Source: Pseudomonas shahriarae (GTDB lineage Bacteria > Pseudomonadota > Gammaproteobacteria > Pseudomonadales > Pseudomonadaceae). Taken from it: 64,000 nucleotides of DNA. Position numbers and translations under genes: made by a program. This document shows positions 1 to 9,094 of the stretch, in pieces; within the stretch, counting starts at the first letter, position 1; every line of letters begins with the position of its first letter. The stretch lies in contig NZ_CP077085.1 in assembly GCF_014268455.2 (NCBI RefSeq), positions 62,001 to 126,000 of the forward strand, given 5' to 3'. The notes under the pieces were generated by a model. That model had not been told where the DNA came from. It saw only the letters and a program-made list of their open reading frames with translations, and ran no database searches.

Positions 1-1
1 C

Positions 2-1312
2 GCGATCAAGTCGATCGAGTCGATCATCGCCGCCATCGACGCCAAGCTCACCGCCCAGGTCAACCAGGTGATTCATCACCCGGATTTCCAGCAGCTGGAA
101 AGCGCCTGGCGTGGCCTGCACTACCTGGTCAACAACACCGAGAGCGACGAGCAGCTGAAGATTCGCGTGCTCAATATCTCCAAGACTGACCTGCACAAGA
201 CCCTGAAGAAATTCAAGGGCACCGCGTGGGACCAGAGCCCGATCTTCAAGAAGATGTACGAAGAAGAATACGGCCAGTTCGGCGGCGAACCTTACGGTTG
301 CCTGGTGGGCGATTACTACTTCGACCAGTCGCCACCTGACGTGGAACTGCTGGGCGAGCTGTCGAAAGTCTGCGCCGCAATGCACTCACCGTTCATCGCA
401 GCTGCATCGCCGACCGTGATGGGCATGGGCTCGTGGCAGGAACTGTCGAACCCGCGTGACCTGACCAAGATCTTCACCACCCCGGAATACGCCGGCTGGC
501 GCTCGCTGCGCGAATCGGAAGACTCGCGCTACATCGGCCTGACCATGCCGCGTTTCCTGGCACGCCTGCCGTATGGCGCCAAGACTGACCCGGTGGAAGC
601 CTTCGCCTTCGAAGAAAACACCGACGGCGCCGACAGCTCGAAGTACACCTGGGCCAACGCCGCGTACGCGATGGCGGTGAACATCAACCGTTCGTTCAAG
701 CACTACGGCTGGTGCTCGCGCATCCGTGGCGTGGAATCTGGCGGCGAAGTGGAAAACCTGCCGGCCCACACCTTCCCCACCGATGACGGTGGTGTGGACA
801 TGAAGTGCCCGACCGAAATCGCCATCAGCGACCGCCGTGAAGCAGAGCTGGCGAAGAACGGTTTCATGCCACTGCTGCACAAGAAAAACACCGACTTCGC
901 CGCGTTCATCGGCGCCCAGTCGTTGCAGAAACCGGCCGAATACGACGACCCAGACGCCACCGCCAACGCCAACCTGGCCGCGCGCCTGCCGTACCTGTTC
1001 GCCACCTGCCGTTTCGCCCACTACCTGAAGTGCATCGTGCGCGACAAGATCGGTTCCTTCAAAGAGAAGGACGAGATGCAGCGCTGGTTGCAGGACTGGA
1101 TCCTCAACTACGTCGACGGCGATCCGGCGCACTCCACCGAAACCACCAAGGCCCAGCACCCATTGGCTGCGGCGGAAGTGATCGTGGAAGACGTCGAAGG
1201 CAACCCGGGGTACTACAACTCCAAGTTCTACCTGCGTCCGCACTACCAGCTCGAAGGGCTGACCGTGTCGCTGCGCCTGGTATCGAAACTGCCTTCGGCA
1301 AAAAGCGCGTAA
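2..1312 (+). CDS. tssC: T6SS contractile sheath large subunit TssC (VipB), 5'-truncated
   Basis: Large subunit of the TssB/TssC contractile sheath that assembles in the cytoplasm and drives the Hcp tube outward. The frame is already open at base 2, so 436 codons are visible and roughly the first 55-60 residues of a usual ~495-aa TssC are lost to the window edge. The C-terminal part is typical of the family (VipB/TssC; Trp-rich N-terminal half and a final stretch with YYNSKFYLRPHYQLEGL). It is followed by a 150-bp gap with an inverted repeat and then hcp, the same order as the P. aeruginosa H1 cluster (tssB-tssC-hcp-tssE-tssF-tssG-clpV-vgrG). No defects are visible in the part present. Confidence 0.97.
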   Translation, partial: AIKSIESIIAAIDAKLTAQVNQVIHHPDFQQLESAWRGLHYLVNNTESDEQLKIRVLNISKTDLHKTLKKFKGTAWDQSPIFKKMYEEEYGQFGGEPYGCLVGDYYFDQSPPDVELLGELSKVCAAMHSPFIAAASPTVMGMGSWQELSNPRDLTKIFTTPEYAGWRSLRESEDSRYIGLTMPRFLARLPYGAKTDPVEAFAFEENTDGADSSKYTWANAAYAMAVNINRSFKHYGWCSRIRGVESGGEVENLPAHTFPTDDGGVDMKCPTEIAISDRREAELAKNGFMPLLHKKNTDFAAFIGAQSLQKPAEYDDPDATANANLAARLPYLFATCRFAHYLKCIVRDKIGSFKEKDEMQRWLQDWILNYVDGDPAHSTETTKAQHPLAAAEVIVEDVEGNPGYYNSKFYLRPHYQLEGLTVSLRLVSKLPSAKSA

Positions 1313-1321
1313 GTCATTCGC

Positions 1322-1420
1322 TCGTTCCCACGCTCCGCGTGGGAATGCCGCCCGGGATGCTCGGCGTCCCGGTGACGCAGAGCGTCACAGGATGCGTTAC
1401 CACGCAGAGCGTGGGAACGA
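1322..1420. repeat. REP-like inverted repeat between tssC and hcp
   Basis: Outer arms of 21 bp at 1322-1342 and 1400-1420 (right arm ccacgcagagcgtgggaacg...) are reverse complements with one mismatch. The interior contains two further small palindromes (around 1354-1366 and 1372-1388). The sequence resembles a dispersed intergenic repeat of fluorescent pseudomonads; it may attenuate or stabilise the transcript between the sheath genes and the strongly expressed hcp, but that is inference. Confidence 0.75.
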
Positions 1421-1459
1421 TCACCAAATCAAGTGGCCCGTGCCACACAGGGAGAAAAC

Positions 1460-1948
1460 ATGGCTGTTGATATTTTCATCAAGATCGGCGACATCAAGGG
1501 CGAGTCCATGGACAAGGCCCACAAGGACGAAATCGACGTGCTGAACTGGAGCTGGGGCATGGCCCAGTCCGGCAACATGCACGTTGGCAGTGGCGGCGGT
1601 GCGGGTAAGGTGAATATCCAGGACCTGTCGCTGACCAAGTACGTGGACAAGGCTTCGCCTAACCTGATGATGCATTGCGCCAGCGGCAAGCACATCGACA
1701 AGGTCAAGCTGACCGTGCGCAAGGCCGGCGGCGAAAGCCAGGTCGAGTACATGATCATCAACCTCGAAGAAGTACTGATCACCTCCCTGAGCACCGGCGG
1801 TTCGGGCAGCGATGATCGCCTGACCGAAAACGTCACCCTGAACTTTGCCCAGGTGATGGTCGACTACCAGCCGCAGAAAGCCGACGGCACCAAGGACGGC
1901 GGCCCGATCAAGTTCGGCTGGAATATCCGTTCCAACACCAAGCGTTGA
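1460..1948 (+). CDS. hcp: T6SS tube protein Hcp (TssD), Hcp1-type
   Basis: Hexameric tube and secreted protein of the T6SS, also a chaperone for small effectors that fit its lumen. The product is 162 aa, the same length as P. aeruginosa Hcp1, and starts MAVDIFIKIGDIKGES, with the family features WSWGMAQSG, STGGSG and the C-terminal YQPQKADG...WNIR. I chose the ATG at 1460 because GGAGAA lies at 1451-1456; an in-frame ATG at 1433 has no such site and would add nine residues foreign to Hcp. A strong hairpin directly after the gene suggests an hcp-ending transcript. Confidence 0.97.
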   Translation: MAVDIFIKIGDIKGESMDKAHKDEIDVLNWSWGMAQSGNMHVGSGGGAGKVNIQDLSLTKYVDKASPNLMMHCASGKHIDKVKLTVRKAGGESQVEYMIINLEEVLITSLSTGGSGSDDRLTENVTLNFAQVMVDYQPQKADGTKDGGPIKFGWNIRSNTKR

Positions 1949-1956
1949 TACGAAGC

Positions 1957-1984
1957 CCCCCGGCGCCACACGCCGGGGGATTTT
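1957..1984 (+). terminator. Hairpin terminator after hcp
   Basis: Perfect 9-bp GC stem CCCCCGGCG / CGCCGGGGG (1957-1965 and 1971-1979) with loop CCACA, followed by ATTTT. Rho-independent-like and probably leaky, because the T6SS genes continue downstream on the same strand. Confidence 0.7.
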
Positions 1985-2029
1985 GGTGCTTGCTCGAATT
2001 TCGACCTTCCTCTTTTCGGTGTCTGAGTC

Positions 2030-2470
2030 ATGGCCAAACCTTCGTTTATTAATTTGTGGGCAAACTACCCCACAACGCCAACACCCTGCGACGGCCCTTG
2101 GGACAATCAATGCGCCATCCGTATGAGCATCACGCTTAACGCCGAAAAAACCATCAAGGTAAACAAATCGACCTATAGCGAACCCAAGTGCGCGCATGAC
2201 CACGCCCGAGGCGCGGAGTCATTGGCTAACTGGCTGTGGCGTCATCATCTCGGTCGCCCAACCATTCTTACGGGCAGCGCCGAGGACCGTCGTACGCTTT
2301 ACCAAAAAACCGGGATTATTTTCTTCAAAGATTGTTTTGCCCGGATGGGACAATCTCTGGAAGCACGTACCGGCGACCATATTGACCTATGGAACCGAGG
2401 CTCAGTAACGGGTGACTTTGCCGACCAGGCGCACCGATCCCGACAGGTCTGGTTCTGGGAGTTGAAATGA
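2030..2470 (+). CDS. tae4: T6SS amidase effector Tae4 (peptidoglycan DL-endopeptidase)
   Basis: 146-aa product of the Tae4 (T6SS amidase effector 4) family, NlpC/P60-like cysteine peptidases that cut the D-Glu/mDAP bond of Gram-negative peptidoglycan after delivery to the periplasm. Key residues visible: catalytic Cys28 in NQCAIRMS, and His117 with Asp119 in GDHIDLWN, the family hallmark. Four extra cysteines (20, 54, 102 and the catalytic one) are present. There is no signal peptide, as expected for a protein loaded into the Hcp tube, and hcp lies immediately upstream. The ATG at 2030 has only a weak ribosome site. The stop overlaps the next gene by 4 bp, typical of an effector-immunity pair. 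Confidence 0.9.
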   Translation: MAKPSFINLWANYPTTPTPCDGPWDNQCAIRMSITLNAEKTIKVNKSTYSEPKCAHDHARGAESLANWLWRHHLGRPTILTGSAEDRRTLYQKTGIIFFKDCFARMGQSLEARTGDHIDLWNRGSVTGDFADQAHRSRQVWFWELK

Positions 2471-2913
2471 TCACACGCACCCTGCAATGCATACTGTCAA
2501 TGAGCGTGCTGTTGAGCCTGAATGCCTGTGCGGAGCAAGCTGAACAAATCGACGCCACCCAATCCAACCCCGAGGTGGTGGTTGGAGGTCAACGACTGAC
2601 CTTGGAAAGTCATGCACAACGCTGTGCATTGCGTAAGCCCGACCAGAGCCTGTTGACTCTGGATATGCCTTGGCCTTGCCATCTGAGCATCGACCGCAAT
2701 GGCCAACCAAGGGTCGAGAGTTTTAACAATGCACAGATCATCATTGTGCAGCACTTTGCACCAGAACCTGCACCGAGCCAGGAGTGTCGCTCTCAGTATC
2801 AGGCCATCAGACATATTGAGGGTCGCTTGGAGGCGTCTATGGTTGCCGAAAGCGGTCATTGTTTGCTTGGTGCTATGGACCAGAAAAACTTCGTGGCATT
2901 TTTTACGTGGTAA
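2467..2913 (+). CDS. Probable periplasmic lipoprotein immunity protein for Tae4
   Basis: 148-aa protein with an N-terminal signal and a lipobox-like site (SLNAC, cysteine about residue 21), so probably a lipoprotein facing the periplasm where Tae4 would act. Four later cysteines could form disulphides. Its ATG overlaps the tae4 stop, the arrangement expected of a cognate immunity gene (Tai4-like role). I cannot show homology to the Tai4 family from the sequence alone, so the function rests on position, size and predicted location. The end of the gene (TAA 2911-2913) overlaps the start of tssE, so the pair sits inside the structural operon without its own terminator. Confidence 0.65.
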   Translation: MITRTLQCILSMSVLLSLNACAEQAEQIDATQSNPEVVVGGQRLTLESHAQRCALRKPDQSLLTLDMPWPCHLSIDRNGQPRVESFNNAQIIIVQHFAPEPAPSQECRSQYQAIRHIEGRLEASMVAESGHCLLGAMDQKNFVAFFTW

Positions 2914-3422
2914 CCGAAATCGCCACCCGCGACCGCCTGCAACCGTCCCTGTTGGACCGGTTGACCGACGACGAGCCGAGCAATCCCAAGGAAAGCGCGG
3001 ACAAGCGCGTGCTGTCCCTGACCCAGCTCAAAGCCTCGGTGCTGCGGGACCTGGCGTGGCTGCTCAATACCACGTCGCTGCTCAGCGCCGATGCCACGTT
3101 GCACACCCCGGCGGGGACGTCGGTGATTAATTACGGCCTGCCGGCGCTGGCGGGCAACAGTGCATCGAGTGTCGATATCAATGCTCTGGAAGCCCTGATC
3201 TACCAGGCGATTGCCACCTTCGAGCCGCGCATCCTGCGCCACACCCTGCGGGTCAAGGCGCGCGTGGCCCATGGCGAGATGAATCACAACGCCCTGAGTT
3301 TCGAGATCGAAGGCGACCTGTGGGCGCAGCCGGTGCCCTTGCGCCTGCTGCTGCAGACCGACCTGGACCTGGAGTCCGGCCATGTACGCGTGGTCAATGC
3401 CGACCAGCGGAGACGCCCATGA
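2907..3422 (+). CDS. tssE: T6SS baseplate protein TssE (gp25-like)
   Basis: Baseplate wedge subunit related to phage T4 gp25 and essential for tube-sheath assembly. Conserved start region [20 protein letters not shown] and C-terminal gp25 fold. The best start is GTG at 2907, giving 171 aa; an upstream TTG at 2859 is open but adds residues foreign to TssE. The GTG lies inside the last codons of the preceding immunity-like gene and has no clear ribosome site, suggesting translational coupling. This is consistent with the effector pair having been inserted right against tssE and having replaced its original leader (inference). Overlaps tssF by 4 bp. Confidence 0.93.
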   Translation: MVTEIATRDRLQPSLLDRLTDDEPSNPKESADKRVLSLTQLKASVLRDLAWLLNTTSLLSADATLHTPAGTSVINYGLPALAGNSASSVDINALEALIYQAIATFEPRILRHTLRVKARVAHGEMNHNALSFEIEGDLWAQPVPLRLLLQTDLDLESGHVRVVNADQRRRP

Positions 3423-5275
3423 ACCCGCGCCTGCTGGAGCTGTACAACCAGGAACTGCACCATGTGCGCGAGAGCGCTGCGGAGTTCGCCAAGGAATACC
3501 CGAAGATCGCCAGCCGGCTGACCCTGTCCGGCATGGACTGCGCCGACCCGTACGTCGAGCGTTTGCTCGAAGGCTTCGCTTATCTCACCGCCCGGGTGCA
3601 GCTCAAGCTCGATGCCGAGTACCCGACCTTCACCCACAATCTGCTGGAAATCGCCTACCCGCACTACCTGGCGCCGACCCCGTCGATGACCGTGGTGCAG
3701 CTGCAGGCCGATCCCGATGAGGGCTCCCTGGCCAGCGGCTTTCCACTGCCTCGCGACACCGTATTGCGTGCCGCCCTGGGCCGCGAAACCCAGACCTGCT
3801 GCGAGTACCGCACCGCGCACCCAGTGATGCTGTGGCCGTTGCAGGTCAGCCAGGCCGATTACTTCGGCAACCCGTCCGCCGTGCTCGGGCGCCTGGCCGC
3901 CAGCGAACCCAAGGCCAAGGCCGGTTTGCGCCTGACCTTGCGTACCGGCGCCGAGCTGCCCTTCAACAGCCTGGCCCTGGACAGCCTGCCGCTGTACCTG
4001 AGCGGCGCCGATGAGCAACCGTTCCGCCTCTACGAGCAGTTGCTCGGCAATGTTTGCGCGGTGTTTGCGCGCCAGCCCGGCGGTGACTGGGTGGAGCGTC
4101 TGCCACAGGACGCACTGCGTCCGCGCGGGTTCGACGACGCCGAGGCGGCGATGCCAGTGGTATCGCGGGCGTTCCAGGGTTATCGCCTGTTGCAGGAATA
4201 CTTCGCCCTGCCCCATCGCTACCTGTTCGTCGAGTTCGCTGAACTGAGCCGCGCGGTACGACGCTGCGATGGCCAGGAGTTGGAGTTGATCGTGCTGTTC
4301 GACCGCCACGACCCGAGCCTGGAAGGCAGTGTGGGGGCCGCGCAATTCGTGCCGTTCTGCACCCCGGCGATCAACCTGTTCCCCAAGCGCGTGGACCGGA
4401 TTCACCTGTCCGAACGGGTCAACGAGCACCATGTGATTGCCGACCGCACCCGGCCCATGGACTTCGAGATTCACTCCCTGAGCGGCATCACCGGCCATGG
4501 CACCGGGCCGGAACAAGCCTTTTTGCCGTTCTACGCCGTGCGCGATCCGTCGCGCTACGGCCGCGACCAGAGTTATTACAGCGTGCGCCGCGAGCCGCGC
4601 GTGCTATCCAGCGACCAGCGGCGCAATGGCCCGCGCTCCACGTATGTGGGCAGCGAGACCTTTGTCAGCCTGGTCGACAGTCAGCAGGCGCCCTACCGCC
4701 ACGACCTGCGCCAACTGGGCGTGACCGCGCTGTGCACCAACCGCGACCTGCCGCTGTTCATGAGTGTGGGCAACGGCAAGACTGACTTCACCCTGTCCGA
4801 CAGCGCCCCGGTGCTGGCCGTGCGCTGCGTCGCCGGACCCAGCCGTCCGCGCGCCAGCCACGCCCATGATGCCAAGGCCTGGCGGCTGATCAGCCAGTTG
4901 TCGCTCAACTACCTGTCCCTCAGCGAGGGCCAGGGCGCCGCCGCGTTGCGTGAACTGCTGCGCCTGTATGGCGACAGCAACGACGCCGCCCTGCAACTGC
5001 AGATCGAAGGCCTGCGCGAGGTCAGCAGCAAAGCGGTGACCCGCCGCCTGCCGATGCCCGGCCCGATCGTGTTTGGTCGTGGCCTGGAGATCACCCTGGA
5101 ATTTGATGAAAACGCGTTTCGCGGCACCGGCGTGTTCCTGCTCGGTGCGGTACTGGAACGGTTCCTGGCGCGTTATGTGTCGATCAACAGTTTTACCGAG
5201 ACGGTGATCCGTACCACCGAACGCGGCGAGATCATGCGATGGAAAGCCAAGCCCGGACGTCGTCCGACCCTGTGA
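3419..5275 (+). CDS. tssF: T6SS baseplate protein TssF
   Basis: 618-aa TssF, the large wedge component that with TssG, TssE and TssK builds the baseplate. Begins [18 protein letters not shown], with the typical motif [17 protein letters not shown] near residue 60 and [14 protein letters not shown] after it, and ends close to a [14 protein letters not shown] tail. The ATG at 3419 overlaps the tssE stop (ATGA). Longer open frame upstream is rejected because the family starts at this methionine. Full length for the family, no disruptions seen. tssG begins inside its 3' end. Confidence 0.96.
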   Translation: MNPRLLELYNQELHHVRESAAEFAKEYPKIASRLTLSGMDCADPYVERLLEGFAYLTARVQLKLDAEYPTFTHNLLEIAYPHYLAPTPSMTVVQLQADPDEGSLASGFPLPRDTVLRAALGRETQTCCEYRTAHPVMLWPLQVSQADYFGNPSAVLGRLAASEPKAKAGLRLTLRTGAELPFNSLALDSLPLYLSGADEQPFRLYEQLLGNVCAVFARQPGGDWVERLPQDALRPRGFDDAEAAMPVVSRAFQGYRLLQEYFALPHRYLFVEFAELSRAVRRCDGQELELIVLFDRHDPSLEGSVGAAQFVPFCTPAINLFPKRVDRIHLSERVNEHHVIADRTRPMDFEIHSLSGITGHGTGPEQAFLPFYAVRDPSRYGRDQSYYSVRREPRVLSSDQRRNGPRSTYVGSETFVSLVDSQQAPYRHDLRQLGVTALCTNRDLPLFMSVGNGKTDFTLSDSAPVLAVRCVAGPSRPRASHAHDAKAWRLISQLSLNYLSLSEGQGAAALRELLRLYGDSNDAALQLQIEGLREVSSKAVTRRLPMPGPIVFGRGLEITLEFDENAFRGTGVFLLGAVLERFLARYVSINSFTETVIRTTERGEIMRWKAKPGRRPTL

Positions 5276-6282
5276 GTACCCTGGAGGCGATGCACCAGGA
5301 GCCCTGGGAATATGACTTCTTCCAGGCGCTGCGCCGTATCGAGTGCGAATCGCCAGACTTGCCGCGCCTGGGCCATTCCCTGCGCCTGGCCGATGACCCG
5401 TTGCGCCTCGGACAACAGGCCGATTGCACCTTCGCCCCGGCCACCCTGGCGTCGGTAGCGCCCGGCGCCGACGGCACGCCTGCGCGCCTGGAGCAGTTCT
5501 TTTTTGGCCTCGGCGGCCCCAATGGTCCGCTGCCGCTGCACATCACCGAATACGTGCGCGAACGCCAGCGCAACAACGCCGACAGCACCAGCAAGCGCTT
5601 CCTTGATGTGTTCCACCACCGCCTGCTGACCCTGTTCTACCGGGCCTGGGCCGAAGCGCGGCCGACCGTCAGCCATGATCGGCCCGACGATGATTACTGG
5701 TCCGCACGCCTCGCCGCCTTGAGTGGCCGGGGCATGCCCAGCCTGCTCGACCAGGGCCTGATCCCCGACACCGCAAAGCTGCATTACAGCGGCCACCTCT
5801 CGGCACAAACCCGCTACCCGGACGGCCTGAAGGCGATTCTCGGCGAGTATTTCGGCCTGCCGGTGGAGATTGAAGAGTACGTCGGCCAATGGCTGGAGCT
5901 GCCAGAGCGCAGCCGGGTCAGCGTCAGCGCCAATCAGTTGGGCGTGGACTTCTGCCTGGGCAGCCATGTGTGGGACCGCCAGCATAAATTTCGCATCCGC
6001 CTGGGCCCGCTCATGCTGGACGACTACATGGGCATGTTGCCCGGCAGCCAGCCGTTCAACGAGCTTGTGGCCTGGGTTGCCGAATACCTGGGCCATGAAC
6101 TGGACTGGGACTTGAACCTGGTTCTGCAACAACCCGAAGTCCCGGCGCTGCAACTCAACGGCCAGTTCCGCCTGGGCTTCAACACGTGGCTCGGCCAACC
6201 CGGGCACGACGCCAACGACCTAATCCTGGCCCGGCATTACGCCGATCAGGCCACCACCTCAAGGAATTCAGAGCATGGGTGA
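5239..6282 (+). CDS. tssG: T6SS baseplate protein TssG
   Basis: 347-aa TssG, partner of TssF in the baseplate wedge. The family pattern WEYDFFQALRRIEC is at residues ~24-37, FFGLGGPNGPLPLHITEY near 90, and a C-terminal LRLGFNTWLG-type segment closes the protein. The gene overlaps tssF by 37 bp and clpV by 8 bp, so the baseplate genes are translationally coupled. Length and motifs are normal. Confidence 0.95.
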   Translation: MESQARTSSDPVSTLEAMHQEPWEYDFFQALRRIECESPDLPRLGHSLRLADDPLRLGQQADCTFAPATLASVAPGADGTPARLEQFFFGLGGPNGPLPLHITEYVRERQRNNADSTSKRFLDVFHHRLLTLFYRAWAEARPTVSHDRPDDDYWSARLAALSGRGMPSLLDQGLIPDTAKLHYSGHLSAQTRYPDGLKAILGEYFGLPVEIEEYVGQWLELPERSRVSVSANQLGVDFCLGSHVWDRQHKFRIRLGPLMLDDYMGMLPGSQPFNELVAWVAEYLGHELDWDLNLVLQQPEVPALQLNGQFRLGFNTWLGQPGHDANDLILARHYADQATTSRNSEHG

Positions 6283-8938
6283 AATCAGTCGCGCCGCACT
6301 GTTCGGCAAACTCAACAGCGTGGCCTACAAGGCCATCGAAGCCGCCACGGTGTTCTGCAAATTGCGCGGTAACCCCTACGTGGAGCTGGCCCACTGGTTT
6401 CACCAGTTGCTGCAACTGCAGGACTCGGACCTGCATCGCATCATCCGCCAGTTCAACGTCGAGCCGGCGCGCCTGGCCCGCGACCTCACCGAAGCCCTGG
6501 ACCGCCTGCCCCGTGGCTCGACCTCGATCACCGACCTGTCGTCCCACGTGGAAGAAGCAGTAGAGCGCGGCTGGGTGTACGGCAGCCTGATGTTTGGCGA
6601 AAGCCAGGTGCGTACCGGCTACCTGGTGCTGGGCATTCTGAAGACGCCGAGCCTGCGGCATGCGCTGCTGGGTTTGTCGGGGGAGTTCGACAAGATCAAG
6701 GCCGAGGCCCTGAGCGAGCGCTTTGATGAATATGTCGGTGATTCGCCGGAAAACGCCCTGAGCGCCAGTGACGGTTTCAACGCCGGTGCCGTGCCGGGCG
6801 AAGCCAGCGGCGCCATGGCGCCGAGTGCCATGGGCAAGCAGGAAGCTCTCAAGCGTTTCACCGTTGACCTCACCGAGCAGGCGCGCAGCGGCAAGCTCGA
6901 CCCGATCGTGGGGCGTGACGAAGAAATTCGGCAACTGGTGGATATCCTGATGCGTCGACGCCAGAACAACCCGATCCTCACCGGTGAGGCCGGGGTGGGC
7001 AAGACGGCGGTGGTCGAAGGTTTTGCCCTGCGCATCGTCGCCGGCGACGTGCCGCCGGCGTTGAAGGACGTAGAACTGCGCAGCCTGGATGTGGGCCTGC
7101 TGCAAGCTGGCGCCAGCATGAAAGGCGAATTCGAACAGCGCCTGCGCCAGGTCATCGAAGACGTCCAGGCCTCGCCAAAACCGATCATCCTGTTTATCGA
7201 CGAAGCCCACACCCTGGTCGGTGCCGGTGGCGCCGCCGGCACCGGTGATGCAGCCAACCTGCTCAAGCCGGCCCTGGCCCGTGGCACCTTGCGCACGGTG
7301 GCGGCCACCACCTGGGCCGAGTACAAGAAGCACATCGAGAAAGACCCGGCCCTGACCCGCCGCTTCCAGGTAGTGCAAGTGGCCGAGCCGTCGGAAGACA
7401 AGGCGCTGCTGATGATGCGCGGCGTGGCCTCGACCATGGAAAAACACCACCAGGTGCAGATCCTCGATGAAGCCCTGGAAGCCTCGGTGAAGCTGTCCCA
7501 CCGCTATATCCCGGCACGCCAGTTGCCGGATAAATCGGTGAGCCTGCTGGACACCGCCTGCGCCCGCGTCGCCATCAGCCTCCACGCAGTGCCGGCCGAG
7601 GTGGACGACAGTCGCCGCCGTATCGAAGCCCTGGAAACCGAGCTGCAAATCATCGCCCGTGAGCATGCGATCGGCATCGCCATTGGTGCACGCCAGAGCA
7701 ATAGCGAAGCCTTGCTGAGCGCCGAGCGCGAGCGCCTGGCAACGCTGGAAAGCCGCTGGGCCGACGAGAAAACCCTGGTGGACGAGCTGCTCGCCACCCG
7801 GGCGACCCTGCGCGAGAAGGCTGGCGCTGTCGACAGCGGCAACGACGAGTTGCGCGCACAACTGGTGGACCTGCAACAGCGCCTCAGCGCCCTGCAAGGC
7901 GAAACCCCGCTGATCCTGCCGACCGTGGATTACCAGGCCGTGGCCTCGGTGGTTGCCGACTGGACCGGCATCCCGGTGGGCCGTATGGCGCGCAATGAAC
8001 TGGAGACGGTGCTCAACCTCGACCAGCACCTGAAGAAACGCATCATCGGCCAGGACCACGCGTTGCAGATGATCGCCAAGCGCATCCAGACCTCCCGCGC
8101 CGGCCTCGACAACCCGAGCAAGCCGATTGGCGTGTTCATGCTGGCCGGCACCTCCGGCGTGGGCAAGACCGAAACCGCCCTGGCCCTGGCCGAAGCCATG
8201 TACGGCGGCGAGCAGAACGTGATCACCATCAACATGAGCGAGTTCCAGGAAGCCCATACCGTGTCGACCCTCAAAGGTGCGCCACCGGGCTATATCGGTT
8301 ATGGCGAAGGCGGCGTGCTGACCGAAGCCGTGCGGCGCAAACCCTACAGCGTGGTGCTGCTGGACGAAGTGGAAAAGGCTCACCCGGACGTGCATGAGAT
8401 TTTCTTCCAGGTCTTCGACAAGGGCGTGATGGAGGACGGCGAAGGCCGGGTGATCGACTTCAAGAACACCTTGATCCTGCTGACCACCAACGCCGGCACC
8501 GAGCTGATTTCCCACGTCTGCAAAGACCCGGCAAACGTGCCCGACCCGGAGGACATCGCCAAGGCCCTGCGCCAGCCACTACTGGAAATCTTCCCGCCGG
8601 CCCTGCTCGGGCGCCTGGTGACGATTCCGTATTACCCACTCAGCGACGTGATGCTCAAGGCGATCACCCGCCTGCAACTGGACCGCATCAAGAAGCGTGT
8701 AGAGAACACCCACAAAGTCGCGTTCGACTACGACGACGCGGTGATCGACCTGATCGTCTCGCGCTGCACCGAAACCGAAAGCGGCGGGCGGATGATCGAC
8801 ACCATCCTCACCAACAGCCTGCTGCCGGACATGAGCCGCGAGTTCCTCACGCGCATGCTCGAAGGTAAGGCACTGGCGGGGGTGCGGATCGGCACGCGGG
8901 ATAACGAATTGCACTACACCTTCAGCGACACCGAATAA
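6275..8938 (+). CDS. clpV: T6SS sheath-recycling AAA+ ATPase ClpV (TssH)
   Basis: 887-aa Clp/Hsp100 unfoldase that disassembles the contracted TssB/TssC sheath so that subunits can be reused. An N-terminal Clp-N domain (about residues 1-150) binds TssC. The first AAA domain has Walker A GEAGVGKT at about 237-244 and Walker B LFIDEAHT; a coiled middle domain follows (about 410-530); the second AAA domain has Walker A GTSGVGKT at about 625-632 and VVLLDEVEKAH. Starts 8 bp inside tssG. No vgrG-linked fusion. A long inverted repeat follows its stop. Confidence 0.97.
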   Translation: MGEISRAALFGKLNSVAYKAIEAATVFCKLRGNPYVELAHWFHQLLQLQDSDLHRIIRQFNVEPARLARDLTEALDRLPRGSTSITDLSSHVEEAVERGWVYGSLMFGESQVRTGYLVLGILKTPSLRHALLGLSGEFDKIKAEALSERFDEYVGDSPENALSASDGFNAGAVPGEASGAMAPSAMGKQEALKRFTVDLTEQARSGKLDPIVGRDEEIRQLVDILMRRRQNNPILTGEAGVGKTAVVEGFALRIVAGDVPPALKDVELRSLDVGLLQAGASMKGEFEQRLRQVIEDVQASPKPIILFIDEAHTLVGAGGAAGTGDAANLLKPALARGTLRTVAATTWAEYKKHIEKDPALTRRFQVVQVAEPSEDKALLMMRGVASTMEKHHQVQILDEALEASVKLSHRYIPARQLPDKSVSLLDTACARVAISLHAVPAEVDDSRRRIEALETELQIIAREHAIGIAIGARQSNSEALLSAERERLATLESRWADEKTLVDELLATRATLREKAGAVDSGNDELRAQLVDLQQRLSALQGETPLILPTVDYQAVASVVADWTGIPVGRMARNELETVLNLDQHLKKRIIGQDHALQMIAKRIQTSRAGLDNPSKPIGVFMLAGTSGVGKTETALALAEAMYGGEQNVITINMSEFQEAHTVSTLKGAPPGYIGYGEGGVLTEAVRRKPYSVVLLDEVEKAHPDVHEIFFQVFDKGVMEDGEGRVIDFKNTLILLTTNAGTELISHVCKDPANVPDPEDIAKALRQPLLEIFPPALLGRLVTIPYYPLSDVMLKAITRLQLDRIKKRVENTHKVAFDYDDAVIDLIVSRCTETESGGRMIDTILTNSLLPDMSREFLTRMLEGKALAGVRIGTRDNELHYTFSDTE

Positions 8939-8958
8939 CCTGACGAAGTGCAATCCAA

Positions 8959-9050
8959 ATGTGGGAGCGGGCTTGCTCGCGAATACGGTGAGTCAGTCGC
9001 CGGATGTATCAACTGATACACCGCATTCGCGAGCAAGCCCGCTCCCACAT
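8959..9050. repeat. Dispersed inverted repeat (tgtgggagcgggcttgctcgc family) between clpV and vgrG
   Basis: Perfect 26-bp arms at 8959-8984 and 9025-9050, starting atgtgggagcgggcttgctc, around a 40-bp spacer that contains ctgatacaccgc. A near copy lies at 35300-35389, and one-arm or collapsed relatives lie at 39497, 45616, 48439 and 51168. This is the common intergenic repeat of P. fluorescens-group genomes. It may fold into a stable cruciform or RNA hairpin separating clpV from vgrG. Confidence 0.9.
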
Positions 9051-9094
9051 CGGATTCGGTTTCTTCAGTTATTAAGACACTTACGGGACAACCG

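Noticed and set aside
6179..8515. Long open frame (778 codons) on the minus strand opposite tssG/clpV
   Set aside because: It mirrors the codon phase of the GC-rich clpV gene, is rich in His/Gln/Val/Gly without domain pattern, and has no ribosome site; clpV on the plus strand is certain.
8959..9050. Repeat clusters considered as CRISPR
   Set aside because: The repeats are paired inverted arms at distant sites, not regularly spaced direct repeats, and no cas genes are present.
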